Positions 17,757-26,809 of a stretch of 64,000 nt of DNA are shown piece by piece; the first letter of the stretch is position 1; the number at the start of each line of letters is the position of its first letter. This DNA is from Planctomycetota bacterium. GTDB lineage: Bacteria > Planctomycetota > Phycisphaerae > Phycisphaerales > UBA1924. The stretch spans positions 16,194 to 80,193 of the forward strand of contig JAGWZK010000010.1 in NCBI GenBank assembly GCA_018968885.1, read 5' to 3'. Below the pieces are notes generated by a model that saw nothing but the letters and a program-made list of their open reading frames with translations, was not told where the DNA came from and did no database searches. A program made the position numbers and the translations under genes.

Positions 17757-18674
17757 TCACCGCTCACACGCCTCAATCACATTCAACAGCAGCATCGCCA
17801 CCGTCATCGGTCCCACGCCACCCGGCACAGGGCTGATGTGGCCCGCCACTTGCGAAGCCCCCGCAAAATCCACATCTCCCACCGTCACCGTCTTCCCATC
17901 CGGGCCCGTCACCCGATTCACTCCCACATCCACCACGATCGCCCCCGGCCGCACCATCTCCGCCGTCACCAATCGCGGCACACCCGCCGCCGCCACCACG
18001 ATGTCCGCCTCCCTGCACAATTCCGCCACGCCGCCCTTCTGCGCACTCGTCCACTTGTTGCAGCTCACCACCGTCGCCTCTTGCCTCATGAGCAGCACCG
18101 CGATCGGCTTCCCGACCACATCTCCCGCCCCCACCACCACAGCACGCTTCCCCCGCAAAAACCCATCACCCGGCGGCACGCCCGGCGTCTTCCGCACCAC
18201 GTGCTCGATCATCTTCAACGTCGCCAGCGCAGTGCACGGCGCCAGACTGCTCCGCCCATACACCACGTTGCCGATGTTCGCAGGGTTCACACCCTCCACA
18301 TCCTTCTCCGCCGCGATCAGCCGCTGCACGCTGTACGCATCCACCCCCTCCGGCAGTGGCAGGTGCACCATGATCGCCTTCACATCATCCTGCGTGTTCA
18401 ATAGCAGCACCCGCCCCGCAATGTCATCAAACCCCGCCCCCGCCGGCAACCGGTGCAGCTTGTAATCAATTCCCAGCGCCTGGCACGTCTTGGCCTGATT
18501 CTCCGCATACACCTTCGACGAGTTGTCCCCCGCATCCACCAGCACGGCATCCAGCCGCACCACGCCTACGCCCGCCACTCCATTCCCACGCGCCCGTATC
18601 GCCGCCGCTCTCGCGGCAATGCTCTCGCGGTACTGCTTGGCCAATGACAATCCATCAATGATCTGGGCTGGCAT
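17757..18674 (-). CDS. folD: FolD-like methylenetetrahydrofolate dehydrogenase/cyclohydrolase, atypical active site
   Basis: FolD oxidises 5,10-methylene-THF to methenyl-THF and hydrolyses it to 10-formyl-THF. This 305-residue protein is full length and keeps the family frame: NSSKVYAEN, IMVHLPLPEGVD, the Rossmann region VVVGAGDVVGKP and the C-terminal PVPGGVGPMTVA. Of the four catalytic positions known from E. coli FolD (Y50, K54, Q98, D121), only the Tyr is kept (Y56). The others are Q60, H104 and E127, at the same constant offset of six. It may be impaired, dehydrogenase-only or altered in function. The ATG at 18674 is chosen. It is divergent from ligA, 44 bases apart. Confidence 0.82.
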   Translation of the reverse strand: MPAQIIDGLSLAKQYRESIAARAAAIRARGNGVAGVGVVRLDAVLVDAGDNSSKVYAENQAKTCQALGIDYKLHRLPAGAGFDDIAGRVLLLNTQDDVKAIMVHLPLPEGVDAYSVQRLIAAEKDVEGVNPANIGNVVYGRSSLAPCTALATLKMIEHVVRKTPGVPPGDGFLRGKRAVVVGAGDVVGKPIAVLLMRQEATVVSCNKWTSAQKGGVAELCREADIVVAAAGVPRLVTAEMVRPGAIVVDVGVNRVTGPDGKTVTVGDVDFAGASQVAGHISPVPGGVGPMTVAMLLLNVIEACER

Positions 18675-18718
18675 TCCCGACTTTAGCCCCTCCACTCAGA
18701 TTCCCTGTACGATTCGAC

Positions 18719-20896
18719 ATGCCCCCCGCCGACTCCATCGCACGCATCCACCACCTCCGCGATCTCCTCACTCGCGCCAATCGCGCCTACTACGTCGATG
18801 CCACATCCATCATGCCCGATTTGGAATTCGATCAACTCCTCACCGAGCTCGCCGAACTCGAATCCAAGCATCCCGAACTCGATGATCCCGCCAGCCCCAC
18901 CAAGCGCGTCGGCGGCGAGCCCATCGACGGCTTCACGCAAGTCACTCACCGCGTTCCCATGCTCTCGATCGACAATTCCTACGACGAGTCCACCATCCGT
19001 GAGTGGGCCGCCCGCATGACTCGCGGCATTTCTGGCGACTCCGGCCTCTTCGCCTCCCCGCCCTCCCTCACCTTCGTCTGCGATCCCAAGATCGACGGTG
19101 TCGCACTCTCCATTCGCTACGAGAATGGCAAGCTCATCCACGCCGTCACCCGTGGCGACGGTGTCAAAGGCGATGATGTCACCCACGCCGCACGCGTCAT
19201 CCGCGCCATCCCCATGACGCTCGACAGCAAGACTCCACCCAAAGTCCTCGAAGTCCGTGGCGAAGTCTTCATGACCACCACCGAGTTCGCCCGGATCAAC
19301 CGCGAACTCGAAGACGCCGGCGAAGACCTTCTCGCCAATCCCCGCAACGCCACCGCAGGCACGATCAAGAACCTCGATCCCAACCTCATCGCCCGCCGCA
19401 AACTCTCCTTTCAGGCCCACGGTCGTGGCGACGTCGATCCCAACTTCGCCTCATCTCACACCGAGTTTCTCGCCAAGATCAAATCCCTCGGCATCCCCAC
19501 CAATCCGCACACCAAATCCTGCTCCAGCGTTGATGAAGTCGTCGCCACCATCGCTGCCTTCGCTGACGCGCGCCGTTCTCTCCCTTACGCCACCGATGGC
19601 ATGGTCATCCGTCTCGATCGCTTTGATCAGCAGGCAGCCCTTGGCCTCACCAGCAAGAGCCCGCGCTGGATCACTGCGTACAAGTATCCCCCCGACCGCA
19701 AGTCCACCATCCTGCTCGATGTGCTGCACCAGGTCGGCAAGACCGGCAAGATCACGCCCCGCGCTGTCATGCAGCCCGTGCACCTCGCTGGCACCACTGT
19801 GAAACACGCCACCCTGCACAACTACGGCCAGATCCGCCAGAAAGACATACACATCGGCGACACCATCGAGATCGAGAAAGCCGGCGAAATCATTCCTTAC
19901 GTCGTCGGCATCATCACCGAAAAGCGTCCCGCCGATGCCCGCCCCATCATCGCACCGGAAACCTGCCCCGAATGCAATGGCCCTGTTGAGCCCGAGTATC
20001 CCGATCCTTCCAACCCCACTCCCGAATCCGAATCCGCCCGCCGCTGCATCAATCCTGAGTGCCCCGCCCAAGTGCGTGAGAAACTCGTCTGGTTCTGTGG
20101 TCGCAAACAAATGGATATCGACAGTCTGGGCGAAAAGACTATCGACCAGGTCCGGGCCGAAGCCCCCTCCATCCCCCTCAACTCCTTCGCCGACATCTTC
20201 CGCCTTCCCGAGCATCGCGCCACACTCCTCACCCTCGATCGCATGGGTGAAAAGAAAGTCGACAACCTTCTCGCCGGCATCGAAGCTGCCAAGTCTCGTG
20301 GCCTTGGCAAACTCCTTGCCGGCATGGGCATTCGCCACGTCGGCGACACCACCGGCAAACTCCTCGCTCGCAACTTCCGCGGCATCGACGATCTTCTCGC
20401 CGCCCCCGTTTACAAGCTCATGCCCATCGCCGTCAACCGCATGAGCCCCAAGAAGCGCATGGAACTCTTCAACCTCGATGCACCGTTACCCAATGAGTAT
20501 GAAACCGGGCTCGGTGTCGACACCGCTCCGGCTGTCTACGCCTATCTCCACAGCCCAGTCGCTCAGCGCACATTCGCCGCGCTCAAGTCACTCGGTGTCT
20601 CCCTCGCCTCGGTCGACTACATCGATCCCACCCGCGCCCCAACCACCACCGACTCTCCCGTCACGGGCAAGACCATCGTCATCACCGGCACCCTCACCAA
20701 ATGGGAACGCACCGAACTCGCCGAAGCCCTGGAAAGACTCGGTGCCAAAGTCACCGACTCGGTCAGCAAAAAAACCCACATCCTCATCGTCGGCAAATCC
20801 GCCGGAAGCAAACTCGCCAAGGCCGAATCCCTCGGCATCCCCACTTGGGATGAAGCCAAACTCCACGCTGAACTCGGCACACTGCTTGGTCGATAG
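18719..20896 (+). CDS. ligA: NAD-dependent DNA ligase
   Basis: Seals nicks during replication and repair, using NAD+. 725 residues with the standard order: Ia domain, adenylation domain with KxDG lysine K124 (DPKIDGVAL), OB fold (QVGKTGKITPRAV), four-cysteine zinc finger (CPEC and CINPEC), helix-hairpin-helix repeats (KLLAGMGIRHVG) and a C-terminal BRCT domain (VTGKTIVITGTL). Two conservative departures stand out: the Glu two residues before the catalytic Lys (E113 in E. coli) is Asp, and the EYD of the Ia domain is EFD. Both still allow ligase function. The ATG at 18719 lacks a strong ribosome site. Confidence 0.95.
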   Translation: MPPADSIARIHHLRDLLTRANRAYYVDATSIMPDLEFDQLLTELAELESKHPELDDPASPTKRVGGEPIDGFTQVTHRVPMLSIDNSYDESTIREWAARMTRGISGDSGLFASPPSLTFVCDPKIDGVALSIRYENGKLIHAVTRGDGVKGDDVTHAARVIRAIPMTLDSKTPPKVLEVRGEVFMTTTEFARINRELEDAGEDLLANPRNATAGTIKNLDPNLIARRKLSFQAHGRGDVDPNFASSHTEFLAKIKSLGIPTNPHTKSCSSVDEVVATIAAFADARRSLPYATDGMVIRLDRFDQQAALGLTSKSPRWITAYKYPPDRKSTILLDVLHQVGKTGKITPRAVMQPVHLAGTTVKHATLHNYGQIRQKDIHIGDTIEIEKAGEIIPYVVGIITEKRPADARPIIAPETCPECNGPVEPEYPDPSNPTPESESARRCINPECPAQVREKLVWFCGRKQMDIDSLGEKTIDQVRAEAPSIPLNSFADIFRLPEHRATLLTLDRMGEKKVDNLLAGIEAAKSRGLGKLLAGMGIRHVGDTTGKLLARNFRGIDDLLAAPVYKLMPIAVNRMSPKKRMELFNLDAPLPNEYETGLGVDTAPAVYAYLHSPVAQRTFAALKSLGVSLASVDYIDPTRAPTTTDSPVTGKTIVITGTLTKWERTELAEALERLGAKVTDSVSKKTHILIVGKSAGSKLAKAESLGIPTWDEAKLHAELGTLLGR

Positions 20897-20948
20897 CTTG
20901 TTTGGCCGATAACTCTCTACCCACTTGAGGTGATTTCACAGGTCTCAC

Positions 20949-21521
20949 ATGCAGAACGTTGAGTGCAAATACGAACTGCGCGATCTGCCACTGGCACGCT
21001 CTATCGCACGCGCCATCGGCTCCACTTTCATCGGCAACCTCAAACAAAAAGACACCTACTACCGCCTCACCACCGGCCGCCTTAAACGCCGTGAGTGCAT
21101 CGGCGAGCCACCCGAATACATCTTCTACGACCGAAGCGACGATTCGCGTCCGCGGCTGTCCAGTTTCATGATCTACACCCAATCCGAAGCACAAACGCGC
21201 TTTGGTTCTCATCCCCTCCCAGTGTGGATCAACGTCTTCAAAACCCGCGAACTCTTCATGGTTGAAAATGTCCGCATCCACCTCGACACTGTCGAGGATC
21301 TCGGCACGTTCCTCGAATTTGAGGCGCTCGTCTCTCCCAGCCACCACATGAGCCAGTGCCACTCCATCCTCAACATCCTCAAAGCCAAATTCGCTCCAGC
21401 CCTTGGCGAACCCCTCAGCACTTCCTATTCCGACCTTCTGGCACAGAAGCAAACCGCGCACATCCCCACTCCACTTCCAGCGATTGATCTTCCCGAAATA
21501 GAGCCCCCTAAACGCCCGTAA
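20949..21521 (+). CDS. CYTH-domain protein (class IV adenylate cyclase / triphosphatase-like)
   Basis: 190 residues with the CYTH fold: it opens with NVECKYEL (the N-x-E-x-K variant of ExExK), then QKDTYYRL, GRLKRRE, a Y-x-F-Y-R-S-D strand, a KTRELFM strand, NVRIHLDTVEDLGTFLEFE and the closing acidic strand. Family members hydrolyse inorganic or thiamine triphosphate or cyclise ATP, binding phosphates with paired Lys/Arg and metals with Glu. The specific reaction cannot be read here. A proline-rich tail follows residue 165. It lies 52 bases after ligA; no functional link is evident. Confidence 0.82.
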   Translation: MQNVECKYELRDLPLARSIARAIGSTFIGNLKQKDTYYRLTTGRLKRRECIGEPPEYIFYDRSDDSRPRLSSFMIYTQSEAQTRFGSHPLPVWINVFKTRELFMVENVRIHLDTVEDLGTFLEFEALVSPSHHMSQCHSILNILKAKFAPALGEPLSTSYSDLLAQKQTAHIPTPLPAIDLPEIEPPKRP

Positions 21522-21597
21522 ATCCACTATTTCATTTTGAAATCAGCGTTATTATCGGCGACGTTGTCAGTTGCCGCTAGCTCTCCTCACGTCCCAC

Positions 21598-21626
21598 TTG
21601 ACGCGCGAGGCATATGTTTGTATTCT
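21598..21626 (+). promoter_or_regulatory. Sigma-70 promoter of the UDP-sugar pyrophosphorylase operon
   Basis: TTGACG (21598-21603) and TATTCT (21621-21626) are separated by exactly 17 bases, and the surrounding gap is AT-richer than the genes. A transcript would start near 21633, leaving a leader of about 60 bases before the ATG at 21695. This is the best promoter-like match found in the window. Confidence 0.6.
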
Positions 21627-21694
21627 GATTGGGTAATTGCGCGTCGGCAAGGCTTTGCTGGCGTGCCCTCTCTCCACATCACCAAAGGATCACC

Positions 21695-23122
21695 ATGTCC
21701 ACTCCCTCTTTCCCGACTCTCACCCAAGCCCTCGCTTCCATCAACCAATCTCACCTTCTCACCTATTACCCCTCCCTCTCGCCAGATTCTCAATCCAAAC
21801 TCCTCGCCCAGATCAAAGCTCTCGACCTCCGTCACATTCCCAAGTGGGTCTCTGAATACGTCACTGCCAAGCCCGACGCCACCACCGCCTCCACCTCCAT
21901 CAACCCCGCGCCGTACTACGCCATTCACGACACTTCTTGGGATCGCTCCAAGTACGCCAAGGTCGGCGAACAACTCCTCCGCGATGGCAAAGTCGCCGCC
22001 TTCACCGTCGCCGGTGGCCAGGGCACGCGGCTCGGCTACGACGGCCCCAAGGGGTGCTATCCCGCCACCCCCATCACCAACAAACCACTCTTTCAGGTTT
22101 TCGCCGAGGGGCTTCTCGCCGCTGGCCGCAAATACGGTCGCCCGATTCCCTGGTACATCATGACTAGCCCCTTGAATCACGCACAGACCGTCGCCTTTTT
22201 CACTCAACACTCGCACTTCGGCCTCAACGCCAAAGACGTGAAATTCTTCGAACAAGGCGTCATGCCGTCCTTCGACATGGTCAGTGGCAAGATCCTCCTC
22301 GCTGCCAAAGACGAACTCGCCACCAACCCGGATGGTCACGGCGGAGCCATCCGCGCCCTCGACATCAGTGGCTCCATCGCCGATATGCAATCTCGCGGCA
22401 TCGCCTACCTCTCCTACTTTCAGGTCGATAACCCCAGCGTCAACATCGTCGACCCGGTCTTCCTCGGACTGCACGCCGCGGCTCCCGACTCCAGTGGCGA
22501 AATGTCGAGCAAAATGGTCCGCAAAGCAGGGCCCGACGAAAAAGTCGGCGTCTTTGTCTCCATCGATGGACGCACGCAGGTCATGGAATATTCCGACATG
22601 CCGCCGGCACTTTCCAAAGCCACTCTTGCTGACGGCTCTCTGAAGTTCCCCGGTGGCTCCATCGCCATCCACATCATCAGCGTCGAATTCCTCTCGCGCA
22701 TGGCCAGCGATGCCCGCTTTGCCCTTCCCTTCCATCGCGCTGAAAAGAAGGTGCCGCACGTCGACCTCTCCACCGGCAACCTCGTCAACCCGGAAAGGCC
22801 CAACGCCGTCAAACTCGAGAAGTTCATTTTCGATGCGCTCCCACTTTGCAAGAATTCTTTGGTCTACGAAACCGACCGGCTGGAAGAGTTCGCCCCCATC
22901 AAAAATGCCACCGGTACTGATAGCGCCGAATCAAGCAAAGACCTGCAATCCACCCGCGCTGCACGCTGGCTCGAATCCGTCGGAGTCAAGGTGCCGCGGC
23001 ATACCAACGGCACTGTCAACGCCCTCATCGAACTTTCCCCCCTCACCGCAATCGCGCCCGAAGACCTCAAGTCCAAAGCCGCATCCATCAAGATTGATCC
23101 CGGTGCGCGAATCACCCTCTGA
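21695..23122 (+). CDS. UTP-sugar-1-phosphate uridylyltransferase, eukaryotic-type (UAP1-like)
   Basis: 475 residues of the UDP-GlcNAc/UDP-sugar pyrophosphorylase family more often met in eukaryotes than the bacterial GlmU type. It makes UDP-sugars from UTP and sugar 1-phosphate. The nucleotide loop VAGGQGTRLGYDGPKGCY, WYIMTSPLNHAQT, the FFEQGVMPSFD segment and the GHGGAIRAL substrate loop are in the family order, and SYFQVDNPSVNIVDPVFLG contains the metal-binding Asp. GlcNAc 1-phosphate is the likeliest substrate, but galactose or glucose 1-phosphate is possible. AAAGGAT precedes the ATG. It heads a tight three-gene operon. Confidence 0.88.
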   Translation: MSTPSFPTLTQALASINQSHLLTYYPSLSPDSQSKLLAQIKALDLRHIPKWVSEYVTAKPDATTASTSINPAPYYAIHDTSWDRSKYAKVGEQLLRDGKVAAFTVAGGQGTRLGYDGPKGCYPATPITNKPLFQVFAEGLLAAGRKYGRPIPWYIMTSPLNHAQTVAFFTQHSHFGLNAKDVKFFEQGVMPSFDMVSGKILLAAKDELATNPDGHGGAIRALDISGSIADMQSRGIAYLSYFQVDNPSVNIVDPVFLGLHAAAPDSSGEMSSKMVRKAGPDEKVGVFVSIDGRTQVMEYSDMPPALSKATLADGSLKFPGGSIAIHIISVEFLSRMASDARFALPFHRAEKKVPHVDLSTGNLVNPERPNAVKLEKFIFDALPLCKNSLVYETDRLEEFAPIKNATGTDSAESSKDLQSTRAARWLESVGVKVPRHTNGTVNALIELSPLTAIAPEDLKSKAASIKIDPGARITL

Positions 23123-23127
23123 TCCTC

Positions 23128-24006
23128 ATGTCTCTCGACACTCCCAAAGTCCCCGGGGTTCCCGACCGTTTCGCGCAGTTCCCCTCCGAACTCGCGGCAC
23201 GGGTTCGCACCATGCGCTTGGGCGCATCGTCTATCCCCACGCTTCTTGCCCATCCTGATTGGGTCACACCCGCGCCCGTGATGATCTGGCTGCATGGGCG
23301 CACCGTCTCCAAGGAACTCGACCCCGGCCGCTACCTGCGCTGGCTCCGCGCTGGCATCGCCACCTGCGCGATCGACCTACCCGGTCATGGTGAACGCTTC
23401 GATGAATCCATGCAGCTCCCCGAGTGCACTCTCGACATCCTCCTGCAGGCGGTCGGCGAGATCGATCAGATCACCGCCGCGCTTTCCAGCCCACACTTTC
23501 GCGGATGCTTCGACCAGTCGCGCTTCGGCATCGGTGGCATGAGCGCTGGAGGCATGACCACGCTCCGCCGCCTCTGCGATCCTCATCCATTCACTTGCGC
23601 GGCCATCGAGGGCGCGACCGGCTGGCTCGAAGGGCTCTATGCCCCACTGCGCTCTGGCATGCCGGTACGCTCATCAACCTTGCCTCAACACCCTCAGGAC
23701 AAGATCAAAGCCCTCGATCCCACCCGCCGCCTTGCGAGTTTCAAGCCCCTTCCGCTTCTGGTGCTGCACTCTGAAAAAGATGAAGTCGTGCCGTGGGCAG
23801 GAATGCGGGTGTTTCTCTCCAATCTCAAGGATCGCTACATCGTGGCGGGTGCCGATGCATCCCTGATCGAAATCAAGACCTGGCCCACCACCGGCGCACC
23901 CCAGGAACACAGTGGCTTTGGTCGCGTCAGTGCTGAAGCCAAAACCGTCCAGACCGATTTTCTGGCACGCCATCTGGGTGCTACCCCGATCGAGGCCAAC
24001 GCATGA
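23128..24006 (+). CDS. Alpha/beta hydrolase
   Basis: 292 residues, no signal peptide, so probably cytoplasmic. The catalytic triad is visible: nucleophile Ser in GMSAGGMT, Asp in HSEKDEVVP and His in EHSGFG; the oxyanion region is MIWLHGRTVSK and DLPGHGER follows it. This resembles the dienelactone hydrolase/prolyl-oligopeptidase-like esterases; the substrate is not known. It begins 5 bases after the pyrophosphorylase stop, and its stop overlaps the next gene's start by four bases (ATGA), so the three genes form one translationally coupled operon. Confidence 0.87.
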   Translation: MSLDTPKVPGVPDRFAQFPSELAARVRTMRLGASSIPTLLAHPDWVTPAPVMIWLHGRTVSKELDPGRYLRWLRAGIATCAIDLPGHGERFDESMQLPECTLDILLQAVGEIDQITAALSSPHFRGCFDQSRFGIGGMSAGGMTTLRRLCDPHPFTCAAIEGATGWLEGLYAPLRSGMPVRSSTLPQHPQDKIKALDPTRRLASFKPLPLLVLHSEKDEVVPWAGMRVFLSNLKDRYIVAGADASLIEIKTWPTTGAPQEHSGFGRVSAEAKTVQTDFLARHLGATPIEANA

Positions 24007-25253
24007 TCTACCGACTTTTGCACATCCTCGCATGCGTCTCGCTCCTCGCGTGTCTCATCATGCCACTCAGTGGCTGCGCGGTCAATCGCCCAACCCAGAC
24101 CACCGAAGAACTCGAGCGCATGCGCATCGAACGTCTGCGTGACATCGACAAATACCGTCAGATCACACTCGATCGGTATGTGCAGCGCATGAAGATTGAT
24201 GCCGATGCATTTCATGCTGGCGTCGACACCTCTCCGACCTTCGACATTCTCATCCTCTCAGGCGGTGGAGATTACGGTGCATTCGGAGCTGGCTTCCTCC
24301 AAGGATGGGGTTCGGTCAAGGACGCGACCATGCATCGTCCCACGTTTGATGTGGTGACTGGCGTCAGCACAGGCGCGCTGATCGCGCCCTTCGCGTTATT
24401 GGGCGATGAGACTTCCTACAAACGCATTACCAAGCTCTATCGAAATCCCAAGGAGGATTGGGCTTCGCTCAAGGACATCTTTTTCTTTCTGCCCGGGCGC
24501 GAGTCCTTCATGAGCACCAAGGGGTTGCGTCGCGACTTGGAACGCGAAGTCGATGTCGAGGTCATCCGCCGCATCGCTCAGGCCGAACGTGAGGGTCGCA
24601 CCCTTTCCATCGGCACGACAAACCTGGATCTGGGCGTCCAGCATCCATGGGATCTCACCGCCGAGGCAAAAAAGTTTGTCGAGCGTGGAGTACCCGGTCG
24701 GTTCTACGACATTCTCATGGCTTCCGCCGCGATTCCCGCGGCGTTTCCACCTGTCGTCATCGATGGTGCACTCTATGTCGATGGCGGCACCACCGGCAAC
24801 ATCCTCTTCCTCAACGTCATGCACCCCGACGATTCGCCTCTTGGCGTATATCAGAAGCGATACCCCAATCAACCCGTTCCGCGTTTCCGATACTGGATCA
24901 TCATCAATAACCAGCTCGGCGCCGAACCCCGCATCATTCAGCCCACGTGGATCAGCATCACTGAAGCCAGTGTCTCCACCGCCATCCGCGCCAGCACCCT
25001 TGGCTCACTCCGCCAACTCATGCTTCAAGCCGAAGTTCTCCGCCGTCAGAATGTCGATGTTGAGTTCCGCTATGTCGCCATACCCGACTCTTGGCGTCCG
25101 CCCAAGGCCGGCATCTTCGTCAAAGAGACCATGGAATCACTCGCCGATCTTGGCATGCAGATGGGGTCGGATCCCAAGGCGTGGCAAAGTGATCTCTTTC
25201 CCCAGTTGCTGAAGGAAGATCAGCCGGTGTCTCCAGAAGAACATCAGCCCTGA
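24003..25253 (+). CDS. Patatin-like phospholipase lipoprotein
   Basis: 416 residues. The lipobox LSGC (Cys25) after a hydrophobic signal marks it as a lipoprotein facing the periplasm or outer membrane. The patatin domain (about residues 78-300) is complete: oxyanion loop GGGDYGAFGAG, nucleophile elbow GVSTG and the catalytic Asp in DGG (YVDGGTTGN). It should act as a lipid acyl hydrolase (phospholipase A type) using a Ser-Asp dyad. It is translationally coupled to the upstream hydrolase by an ATGA overlap, suggesting linked work on lipids or acyl groups. The gene ends 21 bases from a convergent gene. Confidence 0.9.
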   Translation: MIYRLLHILACVSLLACLIMPLSGCAVNRPTQTTEELERMRIERLRDIDKYRQITLDRYVQRMKIDADAFHAGVDTSPTFDILILSGGGDYGAFGAGFLQGWGSVKDATMHRPTFDVVTGVSTGALIAPFALLGDETSYKRITKLYRNPKEDWASLKDIFFFLPGRESFMSTKGLRRDLEREVDVEVIRRIAQAEREGRTLSIGTTNLDLGVQHPWDLTAEAKKFVERGVPGRFYDILMASAAIPAAFPPVVIDGALYVDGGTTGNILFLNVMHPDDSPLGVYQKRYPNQPVPRFRYWIIINNQLGAEPRIIQPTWISITEASVSTAIRASTLGSLRQLMLQAEVLRRQNVDVEFRYVAIPDSWRPPKAGIFVKETMESLADLGMQMGSDPKAWQSDLFPQLLKEDQPVSPEEHQP

Positions 25254-25274
25254 CATCAAAAAGTCAGGCTACTC

Positions 25275-25715
25275 TCACGACACAATCGCCCCCGGCGCGA
25301 TATCAGTCGATGGCATCAAAATCACCACGCGACGATCCGCGTTCGGATTTGCCGGGTCCTTGGGTGCGTCGCTCGCCGCCAGCAACATGCCACGTGACTC
25401 TTCCCCACGGATCACGCGAGGAGCGAGATTGGCGACGATGATGATGGAGCGTCCGACCAATTCCTCAGCCGTGTAATGCCCGCGAATACCCGCGCAGATC
25501 TGCCGAGGAGTGCCCGAGCCATCATCCAACTGGAGCTTGAACAGGCGATCCGCCGACGGGTGATTCTCGGCGTGCACAATCTTGGCGACTCGCAGATCGA
25601 CCTTCGCGAATTCATCAAATGTGATCGTTGGCTTGGAAACCGGGCCGACAACAGGAGCAGCGGCAGCGGGCGCAGCAGTAGAAACCGGAGCAGGAGTACC
25701 AGTGGGCTGTGTCAT
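25275..25715 (-). CDS. Free-standing tRNA-binding (MetRS C-terminal type) OB-fold protein
   Basis: 146 residues. After about 35 residues of Ala/Pro/Val linker comes an OB fold like the C-terminal dimer/tRNA-binding domain of methionyl-tRNA synthetase and EMAPII/CsaA: FDEFAKVDLRVAKIVHAENHPSADRLFKLQLD, then RQICAGIRGHY, IIIVANLAPRVIRGEESRGMLLAA. Such proteins bind tRNA and either help MetRS in trans or act as chaperones (CsaA). There is no synthetase core beside it, so MetRS in this organism may be split. ATG 25715 is chosen; TTG at 25724 is possible. Confidence 0.87.
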   Translation of the reverse strand: MTQPTGTPAPVSTAAPAAAAPVVGPVSKPTITFDEFAKVDLRVAKIVHAENHPSADRLFKLQLDDGSGTPRQICAGIRGHYTAEELVGRSIIIVANLAPRVIRGEESRGMLLAASDAPKDPANPNADRRVVILMPSTDIAPGAIVS

Positions 25716-25741
25716 TTCGATCAATCCTCATCAAACCCCAA

Positions 25742-26809
25742 TCACTTGGGCTGATCCGGCACTTCCGAATCCCGCCGCGGCTGACTGTAGTTCGGGGCAA
25801 TCAGCGACGGCTGTTTCTTGGGCTGCCGCGCCTGCTGAATCTCCGCCCCACTCTTTCCCGAGTTCAGTTCCTCGCGATTCATCCACACCCCATCGCGAAA
25901 CAGGGGCCGCGTGACATCCACACCCATTGCCCTCGCCAATGCTCTGGGGTCCGGATCGCGTAGGGGCGAATCTCCATCGGCCGTCACAATCGCCGACCAC
26001 GAAGACTGAATCCCCGACAGCAGCCGCGACTCCAGCCGTAACTGGTTTACCAGTTCAAATTCGGACAGTGCCAAGCCGGGCCTGCCCCGGCACACCGCAC
26101 ACACCTTGGCTTCTCCCGCCGCGCTTGGAGTTCGTGCCTTGACGATGTACCGCTCATTGTTGCAATGTGAGCACGGCCACTTGTCGGCAGCGTCGATGAT
26201 CCGGGCTGCCCCACCCGGCCCACCACCCGTCAGCAAACGCTCGTACCGCGTCAGTGTCGCTTTCACTTCGGGCTTGGCCAAGAGATTTCTTGCAGTCACT
26301 CCATCGCCCGCCCGCACCGCACCCAGCACCATCGCCACCTGCAACGCCAAAGACTCTGACACGCCCGACATATCCGCACCTTGCGCCAGTCCGGCATAGC
26401 GGCTGTCCACCGCCGCGGCCACACTCAGCAGCCACTCTTGATCTCTGGCACTGCTGACCTTGGTGAGCAGTACGCACGCCGATGCCGCCAGCCCCGGCTT
26501 CTGCTCACCACCGGCATCGCGCTTGCCACTGACTCGATCCAGTTCAAAGGCGTGCACCAGCATCGCCTGCGCCAGGCGTGCATCGGCATACGTAACGTGA
26601 ATCTCTGCCAGCTCCTCACCCAGATCAAAGTACTTCTGCGCGGTCGAGCCATCCAGGGATTCCATCTCGCGTTTGATCTCTGCGATGCGTGTAAGTGTGC
26701 CCACCGAAACGCTCGTCGTTGCAGGTGCCGACACCTGTGCCCTTGCAACGCACTGCGCCAGCACGCTCAAGATGCTCGCTACGGCCATGCACGTCAGTCG
26801 GTGCGTCAC
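25742..26809 (-). CDS. Secreted zinc-ribbon protein, last gene of the vWA operon
   Basis: 355 residues, function unknown. It starts with a signal peptide (MTHRLTCMAVASILSVLAQCVARA, cleavage likely after ARA), then a helical region (about 30-210). A zinc ribbon with two CxxC knuckles follows (PCSHCNNERY and VCAVCRGRP). The tail ends in Pro/Gln/Lys-rich sequence. The GTG start at 26809 overlaps the stop of the preceding gene (GTGA), so translation is coupled. A longer frame reaching 27004 would lie inside that gene and lack a signal sequence at its start. Confidence 0.72.
   Translation of the reverse strand: MTHRLTCMAVASILSVLAQCVARAQVSAPATTSVSVGTLTRIAEIKREMESLDGSTAQKYFDLGEELAEIHVTYADARLAQAMLVHAFELDRVSGKRDAGGEQKPGLAASACVLLTKVSSARDQEWLLSVAAAVDSRYAGLAQGADMSGVSESLALQVAMVLGAVRAGDGVTARNLLAKPEVKATLTRYERLLTGGGPGGAARIIDAADKWPCSHCNNERYIVKARTPSAAGEAKVCAVCRGRPGLALSEFELVNQLRLESRLLSGIQSSWSAIVTADGDSPLRDPDPRALARAMGVDVTRPLFRDGVWMNREELNSGKSGAEIQQARQPKKQPSLIAPNYSQPRRDSEVPDQPK

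Noticed and set aside
19451..20338. 295-codon minus-strand frame
   Set aside because: Antisense to ligA in the zinc-finger and OB-fold region, where the plus frame is clearly conserved.
21587..22759. 390-codon minus-strand frame
   Set aside because: Antisense to the UDP-sugar pyrophosphorylase; rich in Gly, Asp and Val with no recognisable domain.
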